A stretch of 64,000 nt of DNA from the NCBI RefSeq assembly GCF_001427305.1, contig NZ_LMFZ01000012.1:610180-674179 (forward strand), given 5' to 3'. Positions within the stretch are counted from its first letter, which is position 1. Each line of letters starts with the position of its first letter. Made by a program: the position numbers and the translations under genes. The notes under the pieces are model-generated. The model was not told where the DNA came from, did not search any database, and saw only the letters and a list, made by a program, of their open reading frames with translations. Positions 43,548-52,649 of the stretch are shown piece by piece. This stretch comes from Duganella sp. Root1480D1 (GTDB taxonomy: Bacteria; Pseudomonadota; Gammaproteobacteria; Burkholderiales; Burkholderiaceae_D).

Positions 43548-45271
43548 TGTCCAAAGTCATGCTTGATGGTGACCGGCTTCCTGGCGTCCACAGTGATTTT
43601 CTGGACATAGGCCGGGAAGTTGGGGTTTTCGAGGCGCACTTCATGCTCGCCCAATGGCAGCGTCAGTTTTTTCAAAGGCGGGGTAATGCCTTTCTGGACG
43701 CCGTCGACGTAAATTGTAGCCCACGGCTGCACAGCAATGCTAAGCGTACCCGAGGTTGGCACGGGAGCTTCGCTGCTTGCAGCAGCGGTGCCTGGCGCTG
43801 CGCTGGCCGAAGCGGCCGACGTGGCCGCAGGTGCTTCGGCGCCGCCATTGGCAGAAACATTGGCACTGCTGCCGGCAACGGCAACTTGCGGCTCGGCGTC
43901 CGGCGTGCTGGCGGCAGCCACCGCACTGGCCGATGCTTCGCTGCTCGCAGCCTGTACTTGTGCACTTGCCACCTCGGGCGCGGCCGGCTTGACCGGGCTG
44001 CCGTCGGCAAACCAGGAAATGCCAACGACCAGCAAGGCCAGTGCGCAAAGGCCGCCGGCGATCATGTTAGTCGACGGGCGCGAGGTGCGTGCGGCAGGCA
44101 TGGCTTGCTTGCTCGATTTGCTGCTTGTCTTGTTGCGGCTGGAGCGCTTGCCGGAGTCGAATGGAGAGCTTGCGCTCGGGCTCGAACTGGCGCTGGCTTC
44201 TGCGGCGCCTGGCGCGCCCTTCTCCGCGTTGCGTGCGGAACGCGAGCGGCTGCGGCGCGGGGCGCTGTCTGGCGCTGCGCCGGCAGCGCTGGCGGCATTG
44301 GCATTCGCGGCATCGGCCTCGCCTTCGGCTGCGGCGGGTGCGCTGCTGCTCTCGGCTGCCGGCGCGGCTGCAGCAGGCGCAGTGGCGTCGAAGCCCAGCA
44401 GCGCGGAAAACTCTGCGATCGATTGCGGGCGGATTTCCGGACGCACTGCCATGCCGCGGTCGATCGCTTCCAGGAACTGGTTGCTGTAGCCTTCGCGGCC
44501 GCTGATCGCCAACGGTTCGATCGGATCGTTCAGCATGCGCGCCACCGCTGCCGGCGGTGCCTTGCCGGTGATCGCCGCATACATCACGGCCGACAGCGAA
44601 TAGATGTCGGTCCACGGTCCCTGGCGCATCGACTCATCGTCGGCATATTGTTCGACCGGCGCAAAGCCCGGCTTCAGGATCACGGTCAGCGACTGCGCCA
44701 TGTCCTGCACGATCTGGCGTGCCGCGCCGAAGTCCAGCAGCACCGGTTGGCCGTCCGGCTGGATCATGATGTTTTCAGGCGAAACGTCGCGGTGCAGGAT
44801 CTTGGCCGCATACAGCACGTCCAGTGCGCCCAGCACCGGTTGCAGCAGGCGCTTGAGCCACGCCTCGTTCACCAGCTCCGGATTGTCGCGCACCACCGAC
44901 TTGAAGGTACGGCCTTCGTAATAGCGCATGGCCATGTATGCCGTGCCATGCGATTCCCAGAATCGGTACACCTTGACCAGCGCCGGGTGATCGAATTGTG
45001 CCAGCAGGCGCGCTTCGTTGATGAAGCTGCGCAGGCCAGCGCCAAAGGCTTCCGCGTGGCGCTTGGAGCGCACGGTCACCGTATTGTCGGTAGCGCGTGC
45101 GGCCAGGGCCGACGGCATGTATTCCTTGATTGCCACCGTGCGTTGCAGCGAGTGGTCGAAGGCGAGGTAGACGATGCCGAAACCGCCCTCCCCGACCACT
45201 TCGCGGATCTCGAATTCCGCGACGCGGGTGCCGATTGGCAGGCTGTTAGGCAGTTCGACTGCTTTGTTCAT
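43544..45271 (-). CDS. membrane Ser/Thr protein kinase with C-terminal PEGA domain (PpkA-like)
   Basis: 575 residues. The kinase domain has glycine loop GEGGFG (27-32), VAIKEYMP (Lys49), HRDVSPENI (160-168, SPEN instead of KPEN) and LLDFGAARQ (Asp180). The juxtamembrane stretch (300-400) is low complexity, rich in Ala, Ser and Arg. One membrane helix (MIAGGLCALALLVVGISWF) follows, then a periplasmic Ala/Ser-rich linker and a PEGA domain (GTLSIAVQPWATIYVDGVQKGITPPLKKLTLPLGEHEVRLENPNF). It should phosphorylate Ser/Thr in the cytoplasm in response to an envelope signal. It overlaps the phosphatase stop by 4 bp. Confidence 0.88.
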   Translation of the reverse strand: MNKAVELPNSLPIGTRVAEFEIREVVGEGGFGIVYLAFDHSLQRTVAIKEYMPSALAARATDNTVTVRSKRHAEAFGAGLRSFINEARLLAQFDHPALVKVYRFWESHGTAYMAMRYYEGRTFKSVVRDNPELVNEAWLKRLLQPVLGALDVLYAAKILHRDVSPENIMIQPDGQPVLLDFGAARQIVQDMAQSLTVILKPGFAPVEQYADDESMRQGPWTDIYSLSAVMYAAITGKAPPAAVARMLNDPIEPLAISGREGYSNQFLEAIDRGMAVRPEIRPQSIAEFSALLGFDATAPAAAAPAAESSSAPAAAEGEADAANANAASAAGAAPDSAPRRSRSRSARNAEKGAPGAAEASASSSPSASSPFDSGKRSSRNKTSSKSSKQAMPAARTSRPSTNMIAGGLCALALLVVGISWFADGSPVKPAAPEVASAQVQAASSEASASAVAAASTPDAEPQVAVAGSSANVSANGGAEAPAATSAASASAAPGTAAASSEAPVPTSGTLSIAVQPWATIYVDGVQKGITPPLKKLTLPLGEHEVRLENPNFPAYVQKITVDARKPVTIKHDFGQ

Positions 45272-46038
45272 GGAGCATCACCAATAAAGATAGCCTGCGC
45301 GCTGTAGTTATCGCGGGCCTTGTGCATCAGGCCCGCGCGTTCGTCGGCCAGGGCGCAGATGGCGGTCAGCCATTCTTGCGCACTGCCTGCTTTTGCCAGC
45401 AGCAATTCCATCTGTGGCTCGGCCACCCATTCCCACAGTCCGTCGGTACAGATCAGGATCGCGTCGCCGGCGCGCAGTGACATCGGCGGCATGACGGACG
45501 GCAGTACTTCATTGTCGGTGCCAATGGCAGCATACAACACATTGCGCTTGGGATGGCTGCGCGGATCGGCGCCGGCGGCCAGGCCGGCATCGATCATCTG
45601 CTGCACCATGCTGTGGTCGCGCGTTGCATGCAGCAAGCGCCCACGGCGGAACAGGTAGATGCGGGTATCGCCCATATGCGCCCAAGTTGCCTGGGCTCCG
45701 GCGCGGTCCACCAGCGCCAGCGCCACGGTGGCGCTCATTCCCTGCAGCGACGGGCGTTGCTTCTTGCTGCGCGCTACGGCGATTGCCGCTTCCGCCACCA
45801 TGGCTGGCGTGGCGTCGGCGCTGAAGTCGGGATGCTCGGCAAAATTGGACAAGACCGCTTGCACCACGGTCTGGGACGCGACTTCACCGCCCTCGTGGCC
45901 GCCCGCGCCGTCGGATACAACGAAGCACGCCAGTTCACCGCGCTCGGCACGGCCAATGGCATCCTGGTTGGATGCACGTCCGCCGACGGAGGAAACCTCC
46001 GCGACGCTGAGCGCAATGCGCTGGGGCATATCGGCCAT
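45268..46038 (-). CDS. PP2C-type protein phosphatase (PppA-like)
   Basis: 256 residues. Metal ligands are in RASNQDAIG (Asp26), VVSDGAGGHEGGEVAS (Asp43), and the later GDAILICTDGLWEWV and ARDNYSAQAIFI. It dephosphorylates Ser/Thr-P proteins and is paired with the kinase by a 4-bp overlap; together they resemble the PpkA/PppA switch of T6SS. It follows the TagH-like gene by 11 bp. Confidence 0.9.
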   Translation of the reverse strand: MADMPQRIALSVAEVSSVGGRASNQDAIGRAERGELACFVVSDGAGGHEGGEVASQTVVQAVLSNFAEHPDFSADATPAMVAEAAIAVARSKKQRPSLQGMSATVALALVDRAGAQATWAHMGDTRIYLFRRGRLLHATRDHSMVQQMIDAGLAAGADPRSHPKRNVLYAAIGTDNEVLPSVMPPMSLRAGDAILICTDGLWEWVAEPQMELLLAKAGSAQEWLTAICALADERAGLMHKARDNYSAQAIFIGDAP

Positions 46039-46049
46039 GGCTGACTCCC

Positions 46050-46652
46050 TTATTCCATCTCGTCCTGGCGACGCTCATAGGCGCTCAGGAAAGCGTCGCC
46101 CAAGGTAGCGTTGAAGTCGGAAGCAGTCGCCGTGAGCAGTGCCGCATGGCTGGCGCGGTAGCTGTCCCACAAGGCCGCCTTGCGCGCCATCGGCAACGCC
46201 GTGCCCAGCACCCCGCGCTTCTGCTTGTCTTCGATGGCCTGTGGCGAAATGCGCGCCAGCGCTTCCGCGACGGCGCCTTCCATGCCGGCCTTCACGCATT
46301 TCTGGTGGGTGGACAAGTCGGCAAAGGCGTCTTCCAACGCTTCCACCGGCCCCATGAAGCCAGGCATTTTCTTGCGCAGCATCTGGGTCTTGGCCGCCTG
46401 GCTGTCAGGCAGGAATTTCAGGGGATTGTTGTTGCGCACGACGACCACGGTGGCGTCGGCGTGGATATTGCGCTTGAGCTCAGCGCGATTCAGCAGCAGG
46501 CTATGCGCGCCGCTGATCGAGGTGCCGACCAGTTTTCCCAGCATTTCCATGAATTCTGGCGTGAGTTGCCAGTTCGGTTGCACCCCGGCGCCGCGCTGGA
46601 AGGCGGCCATCAGAGCTTCTGCAGTGTGGTGTTCGGTCGAAGTTTCGAGCAT
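46050..46652 (-). CDS. TagH-like C-terminal domain protein lacking the FHA domain
   Basis: 200 residues. The block FMEMLGKLVGTSISGAHSLLLNRAELKRNIHADATVVVVRNNNPLKFLPDSQAAKTQMLRKK..GFMGPVEALEDAFADLSTHQKCVKAGMEGAVAEALARISPQAIE follows the conserved C-terminal domain of T6SS FHA protein TagH (NNPLKF is at 75-80). Normal TagH has an N-terminal FHA phospho-Thr reader; here the start is already in the C-terminal region, and only 54 bp separate it from the previous gene, so no FHA gene is hidden upstream. First gene of the cassette. Confidence 0.7.
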   Translation of the reverse strand: MLETSTEHHTAEALMAAFQRGAGVQPNWQLTPEFMEMLGKLVGTSISGAHSLLLNRAELKRNIHADATVVVVRNNNPLKFLPDSQAAKTQMLRKKMPGFMGPVEALEDAFADLSTHQKCVKAGMEGAVAEALARISPQAIEDKQKRGVLGTALPMARKAALWDSYRASHAALLTATASDFNATLGDAFLSAYERRQDEME

Positions 46653-46706
46653 GAGGGATCTCCTATCCCCCTAAGCGTAGCAAAAATGATGCCAATGCGT
46701 AATAGT

Positions 46707-47420
46707 TCAATGCGTATCGTGCGCGCTGGAAGTGAGGAATAGCACAATTACAACACCCAATGCAATTAAGAAAACTTGCGGAATGGTTTCGCGCATGGTG
46801 GCGCGGCGCTGCATTTGCGGCATCAGGTCGCTGACGGCAATGTAGATGAAGCCCGAGGAGGCAAACACCAGCACGAAGGGAATCAGGTTGGTGGCCTTGT
46901 CCAGCGTGTAATAGCCCAGCACGCCCCCGGCTACCGACAGCAGGCTGCACAGCAGGTTGTAGACATAGGCGCGGGTGCGCGAGAACCCGGCATTCAGCAG
47001 CACGATAAAGTCGCCGATTTCCTGCGGGATTTCGTGGGCGATGATGGCTACGCCGGTGACGATGCCGAGCTGCGGATTGGCCAGGAAGGCCGCCGCGATC
47101 AGGATGCCGTCGGTGAAATTGTGCATGCCATCGCCCAGCAGGATCATCCAGCCGGCGCGGCCGGCCTCCGCCTTGTCGTGGCCATGGTGGTGGTGGTGCC
47201 CGTCGTGCTCGTGATGGTGCGAGTGGCGCAGGATTGCGAGTTTTTCAAGCAGGAAGAAGGCCAGCAGGCCGGCCAGCAGCGCGCCAAACAGGTGGCGCGG
47301 GTCGGTGCCCGACTCGAAGGCTTCCGGCAACGCGTGCAGCAGCGAAGTGGACAGCATGATACCGACCGACAGGCTGACCATCTTCTCCACCACCTTGGAC
47401 AGCAGGGCGAACGAAAACAC
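46707..47420 (-). CDS. ZIP-family metal transporter (start uncertain)
   Basis: 237 residues from GTG 47420. The His-rich loop is HSHHHEHDGHHHHHGHD, and the metal-site helices contain GDGMHNFTDGILIAAAF and HEIPQEIGDFIVLL. It moves Zn or a related divalent cation. Starting at 47420 the first helix would be cut short. In frame upstream are 24 more codons (I/M-DPVLTSILLATTIAGVASITAAAV) that complete it, and AAGGA sits 6 bp before an ATC codon at 47492 where ATG is expected. Confidence 0.85.
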   Translation of the reverse strand: MFSFALLSKVVEKMVSLSVGIMLSTSLLHALPEAFESGTDPRHLFGALLAGLLAFFLLEKLAILRHSHHHEHDGHHHHHGHDKAEAGRAGWMILLGDGMHNFTDGILIAAAFLANPQLGIVTGVAIIAHEIPQEIGDFIVLLNAGFSRTRAYVYNLLCSLLSVAGGVLGYYTLDKATNLIPFVLVFASSGFIYIAVSDLMPQMQRRATMRETIPQVFLIALGVVIVLFLTSSAHDTH

Positions 47421-47550
47421 CGCCGCTGCCGTGATACTGGCAACGCCGGCAATCGTGGTGGCCAGCAGGATGGAGGTCAGGACGGGGTCGATGGTGCTTC
47501 CTTCGCGTGCAAACCGGGCATTTTACCGTCCTGCCGCATTTTTCGCTAAC

Positions 47551-48294
47551 TTAGGCCACGCCATGGGCTTCGAACCAGGCCAGGGCCCGCTGCCAGCCGT
47601 CTTTTGCGTCGTCCGCCCGGTATTCGGGACGGTAGTCGGCATGGAAGCCATGGCCGGCATCGGGGTAGACGTGGATCTGCGATTTGCTGCTGCCCGAGTC
47701 CAGGGCGGCACGCATCTGCTGCACCGTGTCGAGCGGGATCAGGTCGTCCTTGCCGCCATACAGGCCCAGCACCGGCACTTCCAGGACCGGCGCGATATCG
47801 ACCGGCAGCGTGGGCCAGTTGGCAGTGCGCCCGGTGACCAGCCGGCCATACCAGGCCACGCCGGCTTTGACTTTCGGGTTGTGGTGGCTATACAGCCAAG
47901 TGATGCGGCCGCCATAGCAAAAACCTGTGACACCCAGCCTGCCAACGTCTGCGCCGTAAGTGCGCGCCCACTCCAGCACCGCATCCAGGTCGCGCATCAC
48001 CTGCGCATCCGGTGTCTTGCGGACGATATTTGCCATCAGGCCGGGAAGCGCTTGCTCGCGGCTGGCGCCGCCCTGGCGCACGAACAGGTCGGGCGCCAGG
48101 GCCAGGTAACCGGCCCGGGCAAAGCGGCGCACGACATCGGCAATGTATTCGTGCACGCCAAAGATTTCAGAAATGACAAGAATGACCGGCAGGCGGGTCT
48201 TGCCTTCCGGATGGGCGAGGAAGACCGGCACCGCCTGGCCGTCCACTTCGACATCGATCGCAGCCCCTACTTGCGGATTTTTTATTGTTGTCAT
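47551..48294 (-). CDS. dienelactone hydrolase family protein
   Basis: 247 residues of the alpha/beta hydrolase fold. The catalytic triad is Cys126 in GVTGFCYGGR, Asp near 183 in GGKDDLIP, and His215 in DAGHGFH, the Cys-type triad of carboxymethylenebutenolidase. EIFGVHEYIADVVRRFARAGY is the family N-terminal block. No aromatic-degradation genes are adjacent, so a general esterase role is as likely. A 30-bp palindrome lies 36 bp upstream of the start. Confidence 0.9.
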   Translation of the reverse strand: MTTIKNPQVGAAIDVEVDGQAVPVFLAHPEGKTRLPVILVISEIFGVHEYIADVVRRFARAGYLALAPDLFVRQGGASREQALPGLMANIVRKTPDAQVMRDLDAVLEWARTYGADVGRLGVTGFCYGGRITWLYSHHNPKVKAGVAWYGRLVTGRTANWPTLPVDIAPVLEVPVLGLYGGKDDLIPLDTVQQMRAALDSGSSKSQIHVYPDAGHGFHADYRPEYRADDAKDGWQRALAWFEAHGVA

Positions 48295-48330
48295 TTCAAG
48301 TAAGTTGACAAGGTTTGTCGGAGTCGACTG

Positions 48331-48360
48331 CCAAAATTTGTCAGTGCTGACAAATTTTGG
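48331..48360. promoter_or_regulatory. perfect 30-bp palindrome between polA and the dienelactone hydrolase gene
   Basis: Arms CCAAAATTTGTCAG and CTGACAAATTTTGG (14 bp, no mismatch) with a 2-bp centre. A weaker copy of the core, GACAAggtTTGTC, lies at about 48307-48319. Position is 16 bp after the polA stop and 36 bp before the hydrolase gene start. It could be the polA terminator (no U tract follows) or an operator for the hydrolase gene. Confidence 0.7.
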
Positions 48361-48376
48361 CTATCCGCAGGCATCT

Positions 48377-51130
48377 TTAGTGAGCCTCTTCCCAATTGCA
48401 GCCAACTCCGACTTCCGCCACCAGCGGCACCTTGAGTTCCGCCACACCCGACATCAGCTTCGGCAGCATGTCCCTGACCAGCGCCAGCTCGGCATCCGGC
48501 ACTTCCAGCACCAGTTCATCATGCACCTGCATGATCATCTTGCTTGCCAGGCCTTCGCGCTCGAGCCAGTCCTGCACCGCGATCATGGCCAGCTTGATCA
48601 GGTCGGCCGCCGTACCCTGCATCGGCGCATTGATCGCCGCGCGCTCGGCACCCTGGCGGCGCGGGCCGTTCGGCGAATTGATCTCCGGCAGCCACAGGCG
48701 GCGGCCGAACACGGTCTGCACAAAGCCCTGCGCCTTGGCTTCGGCACGGGTTTCATCCATATAGCGCTTGACGCCGGAGAAGCGGGCGAAATAGCGGTCG
48801 ATATAGTTCTGTGCTGCAGTGCGGTCGATGCCCAGGTTGGCTGCCAGGCCAAAGGCGCTCATGCCGTAGATCAGGCCGAAATTGATTACCTTTGCGTAGC
48901 GGCGCTGCTCCGGCTGCACGTCGGCCGGCGCCACGCCGAATATTTCGGCGGCGGTAGCGCGGTGGATGTCCTCCCCTTCCGCGAAGGCGCGCAGCATCGC
49001 CTCGTCACCCGAGATATGCGCCATGATGCGCAGCTCGATCTGCGAGTAGTCGGCCGACACGATGTGGGCGCCCGGCGGAGCGATGAACGCTTCGCGGATG
49101 CGGCGGCCTTCGGCGGTGCGCACCGGGATGTTCTGCAGGTTCGGATCGTTCGACGCCAGGCGGCCCGTGATCGCCACCGCTTGCGCATAGTTGGTATGCA
49201 CGCGGCCGGTGGCCCTGTTGATCATCTTCGGCAGCTTGTCGGTGTAAGTCGACTTGAGCTTGGCCATGCCGCGGTATTCCAGCAGCACTTTCGGCAGCGG
49301 ATAGTCTTCGGCCAGCTTTTGCAGCACTTCCTCGTCGGTGGAAGGGGCGCCGCTCGGGGTCTTTTTCACCACCGGCAGTTCCAGCTTGGTGAAGAAGATC
49401 TCGCCGATCTGCTTCGGCGAGCCGAGGTTGAACGGCTGGCCTGCCAGTTCATAGGCTTTCTGTTCCAGTTCCAGGATGCGCGCGCCCAGTTCGTTGGACT
49501 GGGTCGCCAGCAGGCCGGCGTCGATCAGCACGCCGTTGCGTTCGATCTTTTGCAGCACGACCGCGGTCGGCAGTTCGATCGTGTTGTAGATGCGGGTCAG
49601 GCCTTCGTCGCCCGAGACCTGGCCATGCATCGCCAGGTGCAGGCGCAGCGTGATGTCGGCATCTTCCGCCGCGTAGTCAGTGGCGCGGCCGATTTCAACC
49701 TGGTCGAAACCGATCTGGCTGGCGCCCTTGCCGCACACTTCTTCGTATGCGATGGTCTTGTGGTTCAGGTGGCGCAGCGCCAGGCTGTCCATGTCGTGGG
49801 TGCGGTGCGATTCGAATACGTACGATTGCAGCAGGGTGTCGTGCACGACGCCGCGCAGGGTCACGCCATGGTTGGCGAAGATGTGCGCGTCGTACTTCAG
49901 GTTCTGGCCCAGCTTCGGCTTGGTCCCGTCTTCCAGCCACGGCTTCAGCTTGGACAGCACCCAGTCGCGCTGCAGCTGCTGCGGCGCGTCCGGGTAGCTG
50001 TGCGCCAGCGGGATATAGCAAGCGATGCCCGGCTCGGTGGACAGCGAGATGCCCACCATCTCGGCCAGCATCGGCTCCAGCGACGTGGTTTCGGTATCGA
50101 TCGCCGTCAGCTCGGCGGCATCGATGCGCGCCATCCACGCTGCCAGTTGTTCCTCGGTCAGCACGGTCTCGTAGCTGATGGTGGCCGGCGGCGCGGCAAA
50201 CAGGTCAGCCGTGGCGCCCGGTGCCGGCGCAGCGGCAGCCGCACTGCCCGGCGCCGGAGCGGCCGGGGTCAGGCCGGACAGCTCGCGCAGCAGGGTCTTG
50301 AAGCCGTACTTGGTGAAGAAGGCAACCAGCTGCTCGCGGTCTTCATCCTTGGCGCCCAGCGATTCGGAAATCGACATCATGTGCGCCGACAGGTCGCAAT
50401 CGGTCTTCACGGTAATCAGCTCGCGGCCCTTCGGCAGCCACTCCAGCGCCGAGCGCAGGTTGCCGCCCACTACGCCACCGATCTTGTCGGCGTTTGCCAT
50501 GATGCCAGCCAGGCTATCGTATTCCTGCAGCCATTTCAGTGCAGTTTTCGGGCCGCACTTGGCCACGCCCGGCACGTTGTCGACGGTATCGCCGATCAGG
50601 GTCAGGTAATCGATGATGCGGTTCGGCGGCACGCCAAATTTGGCCAGCACGCCCGCCTCGTCCAGCTTTTCATTGGTCATGGTATTGATCAGCATGACTT
50701 TCGGCGTGACCAGCTGCGCCAGGTCCTTGTCGCCGGTGGAGATCACCACGTCCAGGCCGGCCTGTTCGGCCTGCACCGACAGCGTGCCGATCACGTCGTC
50801 GGCCTCCACCCCTTCTACCATCAGGATCGGCCAGCCCATGGCGCGCACCGCCTCATGGATCGGCTCGATCTGCAGGCGCAGGTCATCCGGCATCGGCGCG
50901 CGGGTCGCCTTATAGTCGGGATACATATCGTCGCGGAAGGTCTTGCCCTTGGCGTCGAACACGCAAGCGATGTAGGCAGCCGGGAAGTCGGCGCGCAGGC
51001 GGCGTAGCATATTGACCATGCCGTGCATGGCGCCGGTGGGATGGCCTTCGGCGCTGCGCAGGTCAGGCAGGGCGTGGAAGGCACGGTACAGGTAGCTGGA
51101 ACCATCGACCAGCAACAGGGTCTTTTGCAT
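48377..51130 (-). CDS. polA: DNA polymerase I
   Basis: 917 residues. The 5'-3' nuclease domain is at 1-290 (LVDGSSYLYRAFHALP, GVEADDVIGTLS). The 3'-5' exonuclease keeps its acidic pair (TAIDTETTSLEPM, about 345), so proofreading is probably active. The polymerase domain has VSADYSQIELRIMAHISGD, NFGLIYGMSAFGLA and MQVHDELVLEVPD. It fills gaps in repair and removes Okazaki RNA primers. Divergent from DUF2782-thrB, as usual in this order. Confidence 0.97.
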   Translation of the reverse strand: MQKTLLLVDGSSYLYRAFHALPDLRSAEGHPTGAMHGMVNMLRRLRADFPAAYIACVFDAKGKTFRDDMYPDYKATRAPMPDDLRLQIEPIHEAVRAMGWPILMVEGVEADDVIGTLSVQAEQAGLDVVISTGDKDLAQLVTPKVMLINTMTNEKLDEAGVLAKFGVPPNRIIDYLTLIGDTVDNVPGVAKCGPKTALKWLQEYDSLAGIMANADKIGGVVGGNLRSALEWLPKGRELITVKTDCDLSAHMMSISESLGAKDEDREQLVAFFTKYGFKTLLRELSGLTPAAPAPGSAAAAAPAPGATADLFAAPPATISYETVLTEEQLAAWMARIDAAELTAIDTETTSLEPMLAEMVGISLSTEPGIACYIPLAHSYPDAPQQLQRDWVLSKLKPWLEDGTKPKLGQNLKYDAHIFANHGVTLRGVVHDTLLQSYVFESHRTHDMDSLALRHLNHKTIAYEEVCGKGASQIGFDQVEIGRATDYAAEDADITLRLHLAMHGQVSGDEGLTRIYNTIELPTAVVLQKIERNGVLIDAGLLATQSNELGARILELEQKAYELAGQPFNLGSPKQIGEIFFTKLELPVVKKTPSGAPSTDEEVLQKLAEDYPLPKVLLEYRGMAKLKSTYTDKLPKMINRATGRVHTNYAQAVAITGRLASNDPNLQNIPVRTAEGRRIREAFIAPPGAHIVSADYSQIELRIMAHISGDEAMLRAFAEGEDIHRATAAEIFGVAPADVQPEQRRYAKVINFGLIYGMSAFGLAANLGIDRTAAQNYIDRYFARFSGVKRYMDETRAEAKAQGFVQTVFGRRLWLPEINSPNGPRRQGAERAAINAPMQGTAADLIKLAMIAVQDWLEREGLASKMIMQVHDELVLEVPDAELALVRDMLPKLMSGVAELKVPLVAEVGVGCNWEEAH

Positions 51131-51239
51131 AGCGGGAGAGTGGTGTAAATCTCAATATTCCATTATCGCAGAGTTTTACAACGGGACAGGAGGGCATTTG
51201 ATACAATGGTTAAACCAATAAATTGAACGAAATCCCATC

Positions 51240-51656
51240 ATGCGCGCCCAAACTTCCTGGCTTGCCCTTCCCTTCGTCCTGCTGGCCACCGGCGCCGTGG
51301 CGCAGTCTGCCCCGCCCCAGCCGCAGCAACTGGAACGCATCGAGGAAGTCGACAATCCGGTAACCGTCTCGGCCAAGCCGAGCACGCAAACCAGGATTGT
51401 GGAAAAGCGCGAAGGTGGCCGCGTGACCGAAGCCAAGGTCAAGAGCGGCGGAAGCACGTATACCGTCAAGCCGAATACCCCGGCTGGCAGCGCACTGCCC
51501 GGCGATGCAGCCGGCTCGGCCAACCGTGGCCCGCAGTGGACCGTGCTGGAGTTCGACCTCCTCGCCAAGAAGAAGAAACGCTCTGCCGAGGAAGCGGACA
51601 AGGAGGACGGCCCGCCGCCTCCACCGCCAGCCCAGCCGGCCGCGTCAACTAAATAA
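51240..51656 (+). CDS. DUF2782 family exported protein
   Basis: 138 residues, signal peptide MRAQTSWLALPFVLLATGAVA. The core ERIEEVDNPVTVSAKPSTQTRIVEKREGGRVTEAKVKSGGSTYTVKPN is the DUF2782 pattern. The last 30 residues are Lys/Glu then a Pro run. The family is commonly found between polA and thrB in beta- and gammaproteobacteria; its function is unknown. Confidence 0.87.
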   Translation: MRAQTSWLALPFVLLATGAVAQSAPPQPQQLERIEEVDNPVTVSAKPSTQTRIVEKREGGRVTEAKVKSGGSTYTVKPNTPAGSALPGDAAGSANRGPQWTVLEFDLLAKKKKRSAEEADKEDGPPPPPPAQPAASTK

Positions 51657-51692
51657 GCGCGCGCCCCGTACGAACACTTAACCTGGTTTCTC

Positions 51693-52649
51693 ATGGCAGT
51701 TTTTACCCCGGTCTCACTGGAAGATGTCGGCCATTGGATCAAGCAATTCCCCCTTGGCAAAGCCGTCGCGCTGAAAGGCATCGCGTCCGGCATCGAGAAC
51801 AGCAATTTTTTCCTGACAACCGAGCGCGGCGAGTTCGTGCTCACGATTTTTGAAAACCTCACCTTCGAGCAGCTGCCGTTCTACCTGCAGTTGATGCGCC
51901 ACCTGGCCGAACACGGCGTGCTGGTGCCAGCGCCCGTCCCCAACGACCAGGGTGAACTCTGCGTGCCGCTGCACGGCAAGCCGGCCGCCATCGTCTCCAA
52001 GCTGGAAGGCAAGCCGCAGATGGCACCGCAGCCGGTGCACTGCGCCGCTGTCGGCGCCATGCTGGCGCGCCTGCACCTGGCCGGCCAGGACTTCGCCCTG
52101 CAGCAGCCCAACCTGCGCGGCCTGCCGTGGTGGCGCGAAGCTACCGCCGCCGTGCTGCCGCACCTGGCGCTGGAACAAGCCCACCTGCTGCACGACGAGA
52201 TGAAATTCCAGGAAGCGCTGCATGCTTCCGCCGACTACCACACGCTGCAGCGCGGCCCGGTGCACGCCGACCTGTTCCGCGACAACGTGATGTTCGACGG
52301 CGAGCGCCTGACCGGCTTCTTCGACTTCTACTTCGCAGGCTGCGATAGCTGGCTGTTCGATGTCGCCGTGACCGTCAACGACTGGTGCATCGACCTCGCC
52401 ACCGGCGCGCTCGACGAAGCACGCGTGCGCGCCATGCTGGACGCCTACCACGCCGTGCGGCCATTCACGGCCGCCGAGCACTCGCTGTGGCCTGCCCTGC
52501 TGCGCGCCGGAGCATTGCGCTTCTGGATATCGAGACTGTACGATTTTTATTTGCCGCGCGCCGCCGAAATGCTGACGCCGCACGACCCTACCCACTTTGA
52601 GCGCATCCTGCGCACACGCATTGCCGTACCGGCCCCGGAGTTGTATTAA
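51693..52649 (+). CDS. thrB: homoserine kinase (aminoglycoside-phosphotransferase fold)
   Basis: 318 residues. The N terminus [54 protein letters not shown] is the type II ThrB signature. The catalytic loop is [14 protein letters not shown] and the metal site [24 protein letters not shown]. It phosphorylates homoserine in threonine synthesis. The TAA directly abuts the ATG of the next gene. Confidence 0.95.
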   Translation: MAVFTPVSLEDVGHWIKQFPLGKAVALKGIASGIENSNFFLTTERGEFVLTIFENLTFEQLPFYLQLMRHLAEHGVLVPAPVPNDQGELCVPLHGKPAAIVSKLEGKPQMAPQPVHCAAVGAMLARLHLAGQDFALQQPNLRGLPWWREATAAVLPHLALEQAHLLHDEMKFQEALHASADYHTLQRGPVHADLFRDNVMFDGERLTGFFDFYFAGCDSWLFDVAVTVNDWCIDLATGALDEARVRAMLDAYHAVRPFTAAEHSLWPALLRAGALRFWISRLYDFYLPRAAEMLTPHDPTHFERILRTRIAVPAPELY

